Shown: positions 46,433 through 57,200 of the stretch, piece after piece
How the letters are laid out: every line of letters starts with the position of its first letter
Numbering within the stretch: the stretch's first letter is position 1
DNA from: Porites lobata
Taxonomy: Eukaryota > Cnidaria > Anthozoa > Scleractinia > Poritidae
Assembly (NCBI GenBank): GCA_942486035.1
Contig: CALNXK010000002.1
Span: 6,570,001 to 6,634,000, forward strand
Length of the DNA stretch: 64,000 bases
Direction of reading: 5' to 3'
Notes under the pieces: generated by a model
What the model saw: the letters and a program-made list of their open reading frames with translations, nothing else
The model's database searches: none
Told to the model about the DNA's origin: nothing
Program-made: the position numbers and the translations under genes

Positions 46433-47608
46433 ATGGAAGCTGTGATTGAAGCAAACAATAAATTCACCATAGACCTCCACAAAGCCCTCAGAAATGATCA
46501 GAACTTCACAAGCAAAAATCTGTTTTACTCACCGAGTAGTTTGAGTATTGCTCTGGCTATGACTTATATGGGAGCGAAGGGGGATACAGCTGGACAGATG
46601 GCACAAGCTCTACACTGGAAAGCGATACCTCAAGAACAACTAAACAGTGAAGAAAAACAGTATCTTCATGCCCTCCAAGAAACAAACGAGCAAGGCAACG
46701 AATTGTTGGTGGCAAATCGACTGTTTGCGCAGAAGGGCTTTAGCTTGGTGCATGAGTTCGTTGAGGGCACGGAGAAGTATTACAAAGCCGAAATAGCCAT
46801 GGTAGACTACCAGAAGGATGCTGAAGGCGCAAGGAAAGAGGTGAACGGGTGGGTTGAAGAGAAGACGAAGCAAAAGATTAAGAATTTAATTCCCGAGGGA
46901 GTGTTTAACTCGCGTACAAGACTGACTTTGGTGAATGCAATTTACTTCCAGGGTTTTTGGCAAAATCAGTTTGAAACAGGGAGAACGTGTCCCCAGCAAT
47001 TCTTTGTCTCCAAAGATGAAAAAGTGGACGTCCAAATGATGCACTTAACAGAGAAATTCAAGCATATTAAAGACGGTGGGGGGCTGGCCTGTCAAGTGCT
47101 TGAGTTGCCGTACCAAGGAAAGGATCTTTCCATGTTAATTTTTCTACCCCATGACCTCAATGGGCTGGCCAAGTTAGAAGAGAGTCTCACCCATGAAAAA
47201 TTACAGGAGGCTTTTAAATTTGTCTCACAGTCGCAACCTCAGAAAGTGGAGGTATCCCTGCCAAGATTTAAACTGACCCAGCAGTTCCTTCTAAATGAGA
47301 TTCTAGCCGGAATGGGAGTCACAGATATGTTCAATGAATTTAAAGCTGATTTTTCAGGCATCACGCCAGGGCCAGAGAAGCCAGTCTATGTGTCTCATGT
47401 TATTCATAAGGCATTTGTGGAAGTTGATGAGAAAGGCACTGAGGCTGCTGCTGCAACAGGTGTGGCTATGTTGGCCCGCAAGTCAGCGATGAAAATTCCC
47501 ATTCCCATCTTCTGTGTTGATCACCCATTTTTGTTTATGATTTGCCACAAGAAGTCAAATGCAATTTTGTTCATGGGTTGCATGTTGAAGCCACCATCAA
47601 GCACTTAG
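46433..47608 (+). CDS. intracellular-type serpin C, single exon, basic elongated loop
   Basis: 391 codons, no signal peptide, start MEAVIEANNKFTIDLHKAL in the same context (ACGTTTTACAAA) as serpin B. The body is nearly the same as B; shutter and hinge (EKGTEAAAATG) are intact. The reactive loop reads VAMLARKSAMKIPIPIF, about five residues longer than in B. Counting from the hinge gives P1 Arg349 (Arg-Lys); counting back from DHPF gives Lys354. Either way a basic P1 predicts trypsin-like targets. The terminal block has GCML where the others have GRML. First gene of duplication unit 2; followed by serpin F 1 kb downstream. Confidence 0.93.
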   Translation: MEAVIEANNKFTIDLHKALRNDQNFTSKNLFYSPSSLSIALAMTYMGAKGDTAGQMAQALHWKAIPQEQLNSEEKQYLHALQETNEQGNELLVANRLFAQKGFSLVHEFVEGTEKYYKAEIAMVDYQKDAEGARKEVNGWVEEKTKQKIKNLIPEGVFNSRTRLTLVNAIYFQGFWQNQFETGRTCPQQFFVSKDEKVDVQMMHLTEKFKHIKDGGGLACQVLELPYQGKDLSMLIFLPHDLNGLAKLEESLTHEKLQEAFKFVSQSQPQKVEVSLPRFKLTQQFLLNEILAGMGVTDMFNEFKADFSGITPGPEKPVYVSHVIHKAFVEVDEKGTEAAAATGVAMLARKSAMKIPIPIFCVDHPFLFMICHKKSNAILFMGCMLKPPSST

Positions 47609-48195
47609 TTAAGCAATCCATGGCAAAGCAAAGAAGTAGTAATAACACAGCCACTTGCACCGGATTTATTTAAGAGTGACTATGTCAGATCCATGAGACT
47701 AGGGTTGCTCTACATCTCTCATCAAACAATTCTCTGTTATTTTGATTTATACCTTTTTTATGCCTCTTTTCTGGTGGCTCCAGACAATTTCCAGGGATTT
47801 TTTCTTACCAAGGAACTGGTGTCTATTTTGTGCCTTACTAAATCATGTGACTGGTTGAAATCACTGTACCCACACCCTGTCCCCGTTGGATGCACTTCTA
47901 TTCGGTAATTACTACTATAGGTTATGAGTTGGTGTATTAAATTCCAAAAGTAACAGCATTAAACTGCTGGCAATAACAGCTCTTTGTGCTCACAACTTTT
48001 GCAGGTTGTTTAATTTTGGTCTTAACACTCCATGCTATAGTGTACCAAAGTTTATTTGAACACCTGCTGCATAAATGTGTCAGTCATACTAGCTTAATTT
48101 ATAGGGCAAGCATGTTACCCAGCTCTCCTTGCTGTGGGAGTATTTATTCAGTCATGACGTCATTTGCTAGTCAGTGTAGTTGTTAAATATGACTC

Positions 48196-48201
48196 AATAA
48201 A
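48196..48201 (+). promoter_or_regulatory. possible poly(A) signal of serpin C
   Basis: AATAAA in the same conserved context as at 33570, between serpin C and serpin F. Confidence 0.35.
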
Positions 48202-48617
48202 CTTGTTGCCAAAATATCTTCATGTGGTCTTTGAAAATAAATGATTTATTGGGATAGAAAAAACTGTGCAAGCTCGTACAGAAAAGTATGGAATTCCTTA
48301 ATTTTTCATTCTAAAGGATGTCACAAGAGTGAGCCAACGTGCCTAAATTGTGCTCTCCCTAGTATGGATGAGTCTCTCTGAGTTTTGTAGGAGTAAGGTA
48401 ATACTATACTTCTGCCAGTTTTTGTAAAATTTTACTGCAATCCTCTGACAATTTTTAGAGATTCTTTAATTGTAACATGACCCACTTATAATAAGTGGAG
48501 TAGTGATTTGGGAAATTTCTTTGTGCAAGGTTTCAACATAATGCACAGTAGCAAGCCATTTATGGCACTGGACATTATACGTAAGGCTTACATGAAGTAC
48601 AGACCTCTGCGTGTTTC

Positions 48618-49919
48618 ATGGAGATGAGTCTGCTTCGGATTATTTCCTTTCTGTTATCTATCGTTTTAGTTTCGTCCGAACTACATTATAATGACAATGT
48701 AGGACACATTATCGGAAGCATTAATGATTTTGGTTTCGATCTGTTAAAGATTTTCAGCGAAGATAAGAAACTGAAAGATGAGAACTTATTCTACTCTCCG
48801 ACCAGCATTTCGCTTTCTATCGCCATGGTTTTTTTGGGAAGTAGAGGAAACACGGCGAGACAAATTGCCCAGGCTTATAAGTGGTATAAACACGAGTATG
48901 AAGATGTACACTTGGCTTTAAAATCTCTACAGGAGGCAATTCTAGAAACGGGACATGACAATTTGGAGCTAAAGATCGCGAATCAAATCTGGGGACACAA
49001 TGAGTTGGAGGAGACAGCTGAATTTAAAGAGAATTCCTTGGAATTTTATAATTCTCCCATTGCAAAAGTCGACTTCAAATGGAGTTCAGAGGAGGCGAGA
49101 AAGGAGATTAACAACTGGGTTGAAAAGAATACCGCCAGGAAAATAAAGGGCTTCCTTCCTCCCGGAAGTGTTAATCAAGATACGCGATTAGCGTTAATTA
49201 ATGCAATCTATTTTAAGGGAACGTGGCAGCATGCTTTTTTACAGGAGAGAACTTATCATGCTCCGTTTTACACATCCAGTGACCTCAAAAATATTTTTGA
49301 AGTTGAAATGATGTCACGCACTGCAAAACACAACTACTTCATGGATGAAGAAAAACAATGTAAAATTTTGGAACTTCCTTACAGTGGTGGAGAAATTTCC
49401 ATGTTTATCGTTCTTCCTGATGAGGTCAATGGAGTGTCCGAACTTGAAAAGATGTTAACAACTGACATAATGTTTCACTGGGTCAACTCAGTCGAAAACA
49501 CAACAGTTGAGATGTCTCTTCCTAAGTTCATTCTGAGTCAGCACTTTGAGTTGAAGGAAGTATTGTATAAACTTGGTGTTATAGACATCTTTGAGCCTGA
49601 TTTATCAGACTTGTCCGGGCTAAGTTCAGTGGAAAGGCTGCATGTGTCCCATGTAATACACAAGGCCCATGTGCATGTGACTGAACAAGGAACAGAGGCT
49701 GCTGCGGCATCTGGGGTACTTATTCAGAAGAGATCCATAGACCCTCATCCGGAGTTCCATGCCAATCATCCATTTTTGTTCTTTATATACCACAAGAGTT
49801 CACATGTTATTTTGTTTATTGGTCGTGTCAGTAGACCTCAGATGACTGAACAGGAAAGTGCTGAGACTGGTGGTGATGCGGAAATACCTGATTTTGGTCA
49901 TCCTATTGATGAGCTATAA
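48618..49919 (+). CDS. secreted/ER-type serpin F with Lys-Arg-Ser reactive site and C-terminal IDEL
   Basis: 433 codons, single exon. Residues 1 to about 20 form a signal peptide (LLRIISFLLSIVLVSS). The serpin core is complete: NLFYSPTSISLSIAMVF, ALINAIYFKGTW, the hinge EQGTEAAAASG and NHPFLFFIYHKSS. The loop VLIQKRSIDPHPEF puts P1 at Arg372 with Lys at P2 and Ser at P1'. After the core comes a 25-residue acidic extension ending PDFGHPIDEL. The final IDEL resembles KDEL/HDEL retrieval signals; known ER-resident serpins with dibasic loops (insect Spn4A and an amphioxus serpin) inhibit proprotein convertases. A trypsin-like inhibitor of the neuroserpin kind is the alternative. It is the intact partner of pseudogene E at 35398; the region 5' of the ATG is nearly identical in both. 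Confidence 0.92.
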   Translation: MEMSLLRIISFLLSIVLVSSELHYNDNVGHIIGSINDFGFDLLKIFSEDKKLKDENLFYSPTSISLSIAMVFLGSRGNTARQIAQAYKWYKHEYEDVHLALKSLQEAILETGHDNLELKIANQIWGHNELEETAEFKENSLEFYNSPIAKVDFKWSSEEARKEINNWVEKNTARKIKGFLPPGSVNQDTRLALINAIYFKGTWQHAFLQERTYHAPFYTSSDLKNIFEVEMMSRTAKHNYFMDEEKQCKILELPYSGGEISMFIVLPDEVNGVSELEKMLTTDIMFHWVNSVENTTVEMSLPKFILSQHFELKEVLYKLGVIDIFEPDLSDLSGLSSVERLHVSHVIHKAHVHVTEQGTEAAAASGVLIQKRSIDPHPEFHANHPFLFFIYHKSSHVILFIGRVSRPQMTEQESAETGGDAEIPDFGHPIDEL

Positions 49920-50141
49920 GCTTTGTTTTTTTTGTTTAGCTTTACATTCAAACCATAGTCAGATAATGTGTCTTATAGGGGGTGTCAACCAATGTATTGG
50001 TCAAAGTAATGACTGACTGTCAACTGATAGACTGTGGTGGCCAACTCTTGGTTGAGACTTGTTCAAAACTTATCTGATACTTGACTGACACTCCACTGAT
50101 ATAGCAACCTATATGTCAACCGACAGTCGTGTCGGCTGATA

Positions 50142-50464
50142 CCGTAAAATTCTGAAAATAAGCCCTGGGGCTTATATTTTTCAAAGGCCCTTTTTGAGGG
50201 GCTTATGTTCAGAGGGGCTAATTTATGGAGGGAAATTTGCATTTCTAAATCGATTGGGCTAGCCTTATAGTTGGAAGTAAATTTACCGTTTTTGCATTGC
50301 TTTACTTTGTATTTGAGGGTAATTTTCCAAGTACAAGCCCCCAGGGGGCTTATATTAATATTTTGGAGGGGCAATTTAACAGAGGATTTTTTGCGTTACC
50401 CATTTGGGGGGCTTATATTTGGAGGGGCTTGTACATGGAGGGGCTTATTTTCGGAATTTTACGG
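50142..50464. mobile_element. mariner-like MITE, copy 2
   Basis: Same family as 28104-28437, with ends CCGTAAAATTCTGAAAATAA and CGGAATTTTACGG, and TA on both sides. The interior order of the GGGGCTTATAT motifs is reversed relative to copy 1. Confidence 0.75.
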
Positions 50465-50717
50465 TATATCAGTTGACATCCTCTATAAGACACATGATCC
50501 CCAAAAGACTGACAAAAGTGACATCCAATGACAGAAACAGTAGCTTGTCACTCTTTTACGGTATGTGATATAAATATTATATCGTTGTAAGGGAGTGACC
50601 CGTATACCAGGAATGTCATTGAAATGAAAATTGTTAAATAAAATAATTATTTGAGATTTTGCTCCAGACATTAATTTTTTACTGAAACTTTGACTGGGAC
50701 ACACAATGTTCATTGTT

Positions 50718-50926
50718 AACCCTTTAAGCCCCAGTATTTAAATACAAACTCTCCAGACTGATCTCCATACATTTCCTGCAAGAATTGGTTAAGAGAATTT
50801 GATAGCAGATCAAAGCTTTTCCCATCAGGTGATTATTTCATTGATTCTCACAACATTTTCCTTTGATTATGTATTGATTTTGTTGGGAGAAAATTGACTT
50901 TAATCACTCTTGGGACTTAAAGGGTT
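50718..50926. mobile_element. TTAACCCTTTAAG MITE, copy 1
   Basis: The ends TTAACCCTTTAAG and CTTAAAGGGTTA are inverted. The interior (CATACATTTCCTGCAAGAA, ATTTGATAGCAGATCAAAG) matches, in reverse orientation, the element at 57971-58164. Confidence 0.65.
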
Positions 50927-51131
50927 AGATAAACATCCCTAAATATGGATCTGACCAGGGGATTGTTGTTTTTGGGCCACACTGTAAATTCTCTCATTCT
51001 ACATTTCTGTCACCATGCTTGCTAACTTGAAGAGGATTGTGCGACTGACTAGTCCATGTTAACCAAATCACACAAATAACAATGTCTGCAACAGAGAAAC
51101 CTCTATAGTTAACACTGGTGTTTGAATTTCG

Positions 51132-51137
51132 TTTATT
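51132..51137 (-). promoter_or_regulatory. poly(A) signal of ZRSR2
   Basis: Minus-strand AATAAA lies about 96 bases beyond the ZRSR2 stop codon. Confidence 0.6.
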
Positions 51138-51232
51138 AATTGTCTCTAAAAAGCGAACAAACATTGGAGCATGTCCTCAGAATATCTGCTGTAGTGAGAC
51201 TTCGAAGTGCTTCTGCAGGTGAAGGGCCAATA

Positions 51233-54200
51233 CTAATGTCTATCAACATCATCATCATCACTCTCTGAACTACTACTATCACTTTCACTCCTCTTGCGAT
51301 GTTTCTTTTTCTTGTGTCCACTGCGGTGCTTGTGTTTTTTCTTAGACTTTCGGTGATGGCTGTGCTTGTCCGATGAATGACGCTTATGTTTTCTGTTGTC
51401 CGGTATCCCTTTTGATTCAGAAGGATGTCTGTTATCTTTGTTATGGTTTGATGTGTTGTCATTTCCTTCAATGCTTGGAGAGAGTCTGGAGGGAGAGATA
51501 TTCATTCTTTGTAAATAAGTCTCTCAGTACCCAATTTCTCTCTAAGTTGTCCCCTCTCACTCTGGGGAATGAATGGGAGAACAAACCACCTACCCCTCCC
51601 CTAAGCCAACATTTTGCCCAAAGGGAGAAGTATGTGTTAATGTTAGCTTAAGGGAGGGGTAGGAGGACAGTTTCCCAGAAACGTATAATATGATCCGGAA
51701 AACCTGGGATGGAGGTTGTTTAGTACCAACATTGAAATATTTGATAAATAATGATATAAAACAACCCAAGAATTGCAACTGACAGAGGACCAGCCAGTGC
51801 TTTTATCAAAAAGAAAATAGGAAAGTTGAACTTGGAAGGCTTCAAAAAAAAACTCCAACGAGTAGTCAGGGTGTGGATTGAACTCTGGACCTATCTCCAC
51901 AACAGCACCATTCCAAGGCTGTACTCCAAGGAAAGTTGAAGGGAGTTCAGTGCTTTGAATCTGTGAAACCCAGGGTGTTCAGTAATATTAGGACTTCTAT
52001 AAAAAGACTAAGATTTCCTTATTGCCCAAGAGTAAAAGTAAGTTGTCGGGGCAACAGTGCACTGCTAGAGAATGGCCCTGCATTCATCCACTACCTTCGA
52101 AAGGGCAAACTCTGATATGTTCACTCCAACAATGTTGCCCACTACTTCTGGGCATATCTAAAGTCTTGAAAAATAACATCGAACGTACCAATCATTATGC
52201 GATCAAGACATTACTGAATTTAGGTAATTCTGCTACCTATGACTTTTGCCTAGCAATGGCTGATATGGACGAGCTTGAGCAAAAACGTACCCTGCAATCG
52301 CATATTCTATTTTTTAAATGTTTTGAAATAGATGGCCCAAATTATATTTCCCAATTTTTTACACCCCGGCTAGCAAAATACAATCTACAAGACAGTGGCT
52401 TAAATGTTGTGCAGCCTCCATATAACAGCCTTGTCATGCACAACTCGTTTTTATACATCCACATTGCCCACATATGGAATCAATTACCAACTGCCACCAA
52501 ATCCTCGAGCACTTTAGCACAATTTCGTGCTCACCTGAATAATGTCAATTTCACAGGGTGCCAGTGTATGAACTGTATATAACTTTATCTATTTTTACAT
52601 TTTTACTTACTCTTGGGCTATTATTTTTGTATATATATAATCATATATAATCATATTTTTTAATATTTTAATCAGTTTTTAATGATAAGTCCATTTTAAA
52701 CTATTTTTAATGCATGTTCTTAGTTTTTTTTTAGGTTTTTTTTTTTCCAGAAAATAGTTTCTTAAAAAATTTTCCCAAAATTACGATGTTCTTAGGTTTT
52801 TCTTAATATTTGTATATGCATAATTCACATTTTATCTTGATTTGCATTTTTTAGTTTATCGAGCATTTTTAACATAGGCCCCTGGCTCGGAAGATTGTGC
52901 AAACACTTCCCACGTCTTCGACATTAAATAAATCATTCATTCATTCATTCATTCCCCATCTATGAGGCCTTTCAAGGGGGCTGTGCTGTCACTTCCTCAG
53001 TCATTTCTGAGACCACCAGTCGCCAGGTAGGTTAGGAGAAAATGTTGCTGCCAATTGAGCATAAATTTTTGTCTACTCAATCTGGAATTTGCGGCAGATA
53101 TAGTGCCTGGAAAGAATTATTAACCTTTCTTTCTCGAGGGACCCTTCTTAAACAATAAGAAAACATTTCAAACAAAATAACAGAAAATGTTTGGAAATAA
53201 CAGAAGGGAGTTTTCTCTACTGAAACAGCCAAAATGCAAAAGTGAACAGATGTTGCTTTCACTACTTAAAAAAATGGGGTTGTCGCTGTTACAATTCTCT
53301 CCCCCCTTTCCGTTGATTGTTGGTGCTTTCGGAGAGGATTGCCGCCAGTTTTTGGAGCTGTGTCGCCTGTCACTTCTACCCCTTGGATGGCCCCAATGAT
53401 GCTTGATGATAGCTCCTACAAGCTACATTATGTACACATGTAATACTTACCTGTCTGATATCTGTCTATCATCTGGATCACTCTCATCACTGCTGTGTTT
53501 CCTTCTACTCCTCTTTTCATGCCGTTCCGATGTTCTACTGCGTTCTCTATCCTTACTGTTCCTGCGATGCCTACCACGCCCATCATCTCTCTCACGGCTC
53601 CAGTCCCTTTTACGATGCCTCCTATGCCTGTCCTGATCCCAGTCTCTCTCGCGTGATCTGTCTCGGCTCATATCTCTGTGTCTGCCTCTCTGATCTCGTC
53701 TCCAGTCTCTCTCAGATCGTTCAGATCCCCAGCCATTGCGAGGAGTACGACCTGGAGAGAGTTCATCTCTGTGGCTGAATTCATTGCCTGGATTGTGATA
53801 CACATGCAGGAAGTTACAGTTCTTGCCTCGAGGGCATCGGTTTCTGTCAAAGAGACCTGCAAAAAAACATTAAAAAAGTGATAAGAATAGAAAAGAAAAG
53901 TGATGCCTCCCGTGGGTGCCTCAGGTGTTTTTTCTCTCGCATGCAGCTGAATGGTTTGACAGATCTTTGGTGAAAGGCTGAAGTCACAAGTGGCAAAGCC
54001 GCAACCACAAACTGCGCATGAAAAGACTCTGGCACCCAGGGTAAGTGATGCCGTTACAAAAACTAAATTGGTGAAATTATGGGATAGACTGCTATATCCA
54101 GGAAGAACAAAAAATAAGCCTGGATCGTAATGCGTTGGAAGGATTTGTATGGAGTCATCAGAGCATAACAGATGGCACTTTTATCTCCCTGCCAATTTGC

Positions 54201-57200
54201 ACTAACAGGCTCATTTTTGGCAAGTGAACATATTTCAGCTTGTTCTTTCTGGATATGCCAACCTATCCTATAATTTCACAACTGTGAATTTTTGTGAAGT
54301 CACACTTCTCTTTTCTAGAGAAGGAATAAAACACAAGACAAAGCCATTCTTAAAAGACAATTTTAGCCTTCTTGTGACCAAATTTTCTGGCCACTATATA
54401 TGGCTACTTATTATGAGGAACATTTGAATATAAGGTCAAGTGAATGAATGGTGAAGGAATGGAAGAAAAGGAAAGAAATCAATGGCTAAGGATTGAATCT
54501 TGACACCTCAGCTTTTAAAAAATAAACAATCAATCAGGCAAGAAAATGTGGCAGTAAAGGAGAAATCATTAATTAACAGATCTGAGTTATGGAAATGAGT
54601 ACACACCAGGTGAGTACTGCTTACTATTATTTTAACAACTGGATGGGAAATTCATGCATCAGAGAGAGCCAGACATACCACAAATTGCTGACTTCCACTT
54701 TGTTACTGGAGAGTATTCACAGGATAGCTGCTTTGATGCATACCAGCGAGCATTAAACATTGCAAAGGCTTTAGCGCACTCCTCTTCACTATCAAACAAA
54801 TACAAATGACAAGTTTGAAATCTTCACATGAACTTTCCAGGGCCCTCACTTAAATTCAATGACTGTTCATGCCTGTAAAATGACAATCTCAAGATGCACA
54901 ACTTTCCAGGTTTTTTCTTTGACCATATGAATCTGAAAACACTCGGTGGCATTTACCTCCTAAACTGCACGTAAACATTCCCTCTTAAGTGTGGCTCATG
55001 ATTGCAACAAACCTGAAATAACCAATAAGAAAATTTAATGACCAATTATTAATCTAACATGAAACAGCTCGACTTCTTAAAACAGTAAAATGCATGCTCT
55101 ATTAATTTATTTTAGGCTGTTTTGTTACATTACGTTCTGATTTATAATGTAGAAGTATCTTTCAATTTTCATTTAACTGTTTTTACGATAAATATCAAAT
55201 GTGATTAAAATATTCCTTGTACAGTAAAAACTGTTTTTTCCTTACTACCGACTATTTTCTTTGAGCTTTCGATAACTCGAACATTTTTGATTTCCCTTGA
55301 AGGTTTGAGTTATAGAGTGTTTTCACATGACATCACGGCGGCCATATTGGTGTCCCAAAACAATGAAACCGCAGCCATGTTGGTGTCCAAACCAATCCTG
55401 TGGGAGTTGAACTCGTTTCTCATGCAAACGCTTTCTTTTGTTCCAATAAATTTGCATAGATGCTGGCCATGTGAGTGAAAACGCTCTACTGGGAGTTGGC
55501 TGTATTTAGTGGAGCTGAACTCAATTATGGAATAAAATTATCACACAAAGTTTAGACAACCTAGGCTACTGATGATCAGTTATGACACACAGATAATCAT
55601 TAATCATTAATTTTACAGTAAAAACAATTTGCAGTCTGTTCCCTTCAAATTATTTTTTCATTTATTTAAAACAATTCTTTACCTTGAACTGCACAACAGT
55701 TCCAGCCTTCTTGAATTCTGGCAGAGTATCTTCATAAAACTGCTTGAAATTTTCATAGGCTTCTTTGTCATCATACTTAACAAAGAAAAAGAAAAAGAAG
55801 AAATTACTACATGTATGTTACAAAAATTTAGTACTAATATTGACAAATTTTAGCAGTCAAAAAAAAAAAAAGTCATGTCCGTCGAAGCCAACAGAGTCCA
55901 GTTCTTAATTAACAGCCATGGATCCACATCTCCTTATATAATCTTAGTGTATTTGTTACAGGTCAAAATTAAATTCAGGTTAAAATTTTTTTAACTAAGT
56001 AGGTTCTCAATTTCCTTTGTCTCCTGGCCCTAATTCATAAATAATTTGGGCTGACAGACAAAGGAAATAGAGAATCAAACTAGGTTGAAAATTTTTAACA
56101 TGAATTTAATTTTAACCAGTAACATATTAATTATTACTCTTAGTAGAGTTTGAAGAGTTGAATTTTGTTTTGTAGGTGTTTCTTCATAGCCATAACATCC
56201 AAATTTTAAGAACAGGGCACATCAGAAGCCATTGAGTCAGTATATAATCGGTGGCAATACATACCTCAAGGCTAGTGTCCTGATCTGCCTCATCTAACAT
56301 GGACTGAGACAGTCGAATGTCATTATACATGCCAGGAATCATTAATGTCACACTTGATGGGGGGCGTGGATGCTGTCTTGAACACCTATTGTAGGCAAAT
56401 ATTAGTTGCACGGGATGTTGATTATAGGGCTTTCGTTAAGGGACAGGGGCGGGGGGTGCAGATTCTCCTGCCTACGAGGAACATGACCTCTAGCTACTTC
56501 CAAAGAATAATACAAGAAAGAAGCAAAGGAAATGCCTAGTTGTTTGATTACATGCCTTGTTGTGGTTGAGATCTTAGTGACAGCCCTGTGATCACTTGGC
56601 ACTGGGTACAATTTTTGCTTCAAGCTGTTTCAAAGTATACAATGTTTCATTTATTTAATGAGGACTTGAAGTTTAAAGACATAAATTTTGGTATGTGTAA
56701 GTGATTCCTTAAGATGAGGAAGTCAAAATGTTGGTCACCTTTCTCCAAACCTACAGGCTCCTGTTTTCAAGTAAAATGAACAATTCACTGTGTCCTGCAT
56801 AGAAAAAAGGCAAAATGATTAACTGTAGTCATAATTAACACAAATTAATATTCGCTTATTTTACAGTTTTTGATCGATACACCTGTAGATCTGTAATCCG
56901 AAAAAAGATAAAATCATTTTGTTAACAATGGGTTGACACAGTTACTTATCAGGTCTAACAAAATTATGAAAACTATAGAGGGTCTTAATGAAGGTCAAAC
57001 TCCCTCTTTCACAGACAAAGGGGAAAAGTAAGTAGTTGATTGTGAAAGGTGCTTTGAATGGTTTTACTTTGGGAAGCTGTATGTATTTACCTGCTCTGTG
57101 CCATAAGATTTTTTGCTAGTTGCGGGGGCTAGAGGATTATGCCAGGCTTCTTCACTATGCTGAAAATAAGATATTTTCAGTATTAATAATAATATTGATC

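Larger units (their letters stand above)
49920..51131. other. intergenic stretch with two MITEs
   Basis: No gene is recognised between serpin F and the ZRSR2 3' end. It holds the two TA-flanked elements listed separately, and a 155-base block of short repeats of CAACTGATAGACTG type near 49985-50130. Confidence 0.6.

Noticed and set aside
53530..53778. Plus-strand frames opposite the Arg/Ser-rich tail
   Set aside because: Shadows of the ZRSR2 RS exon, which is supported by splice phases and zinc-finger homology.
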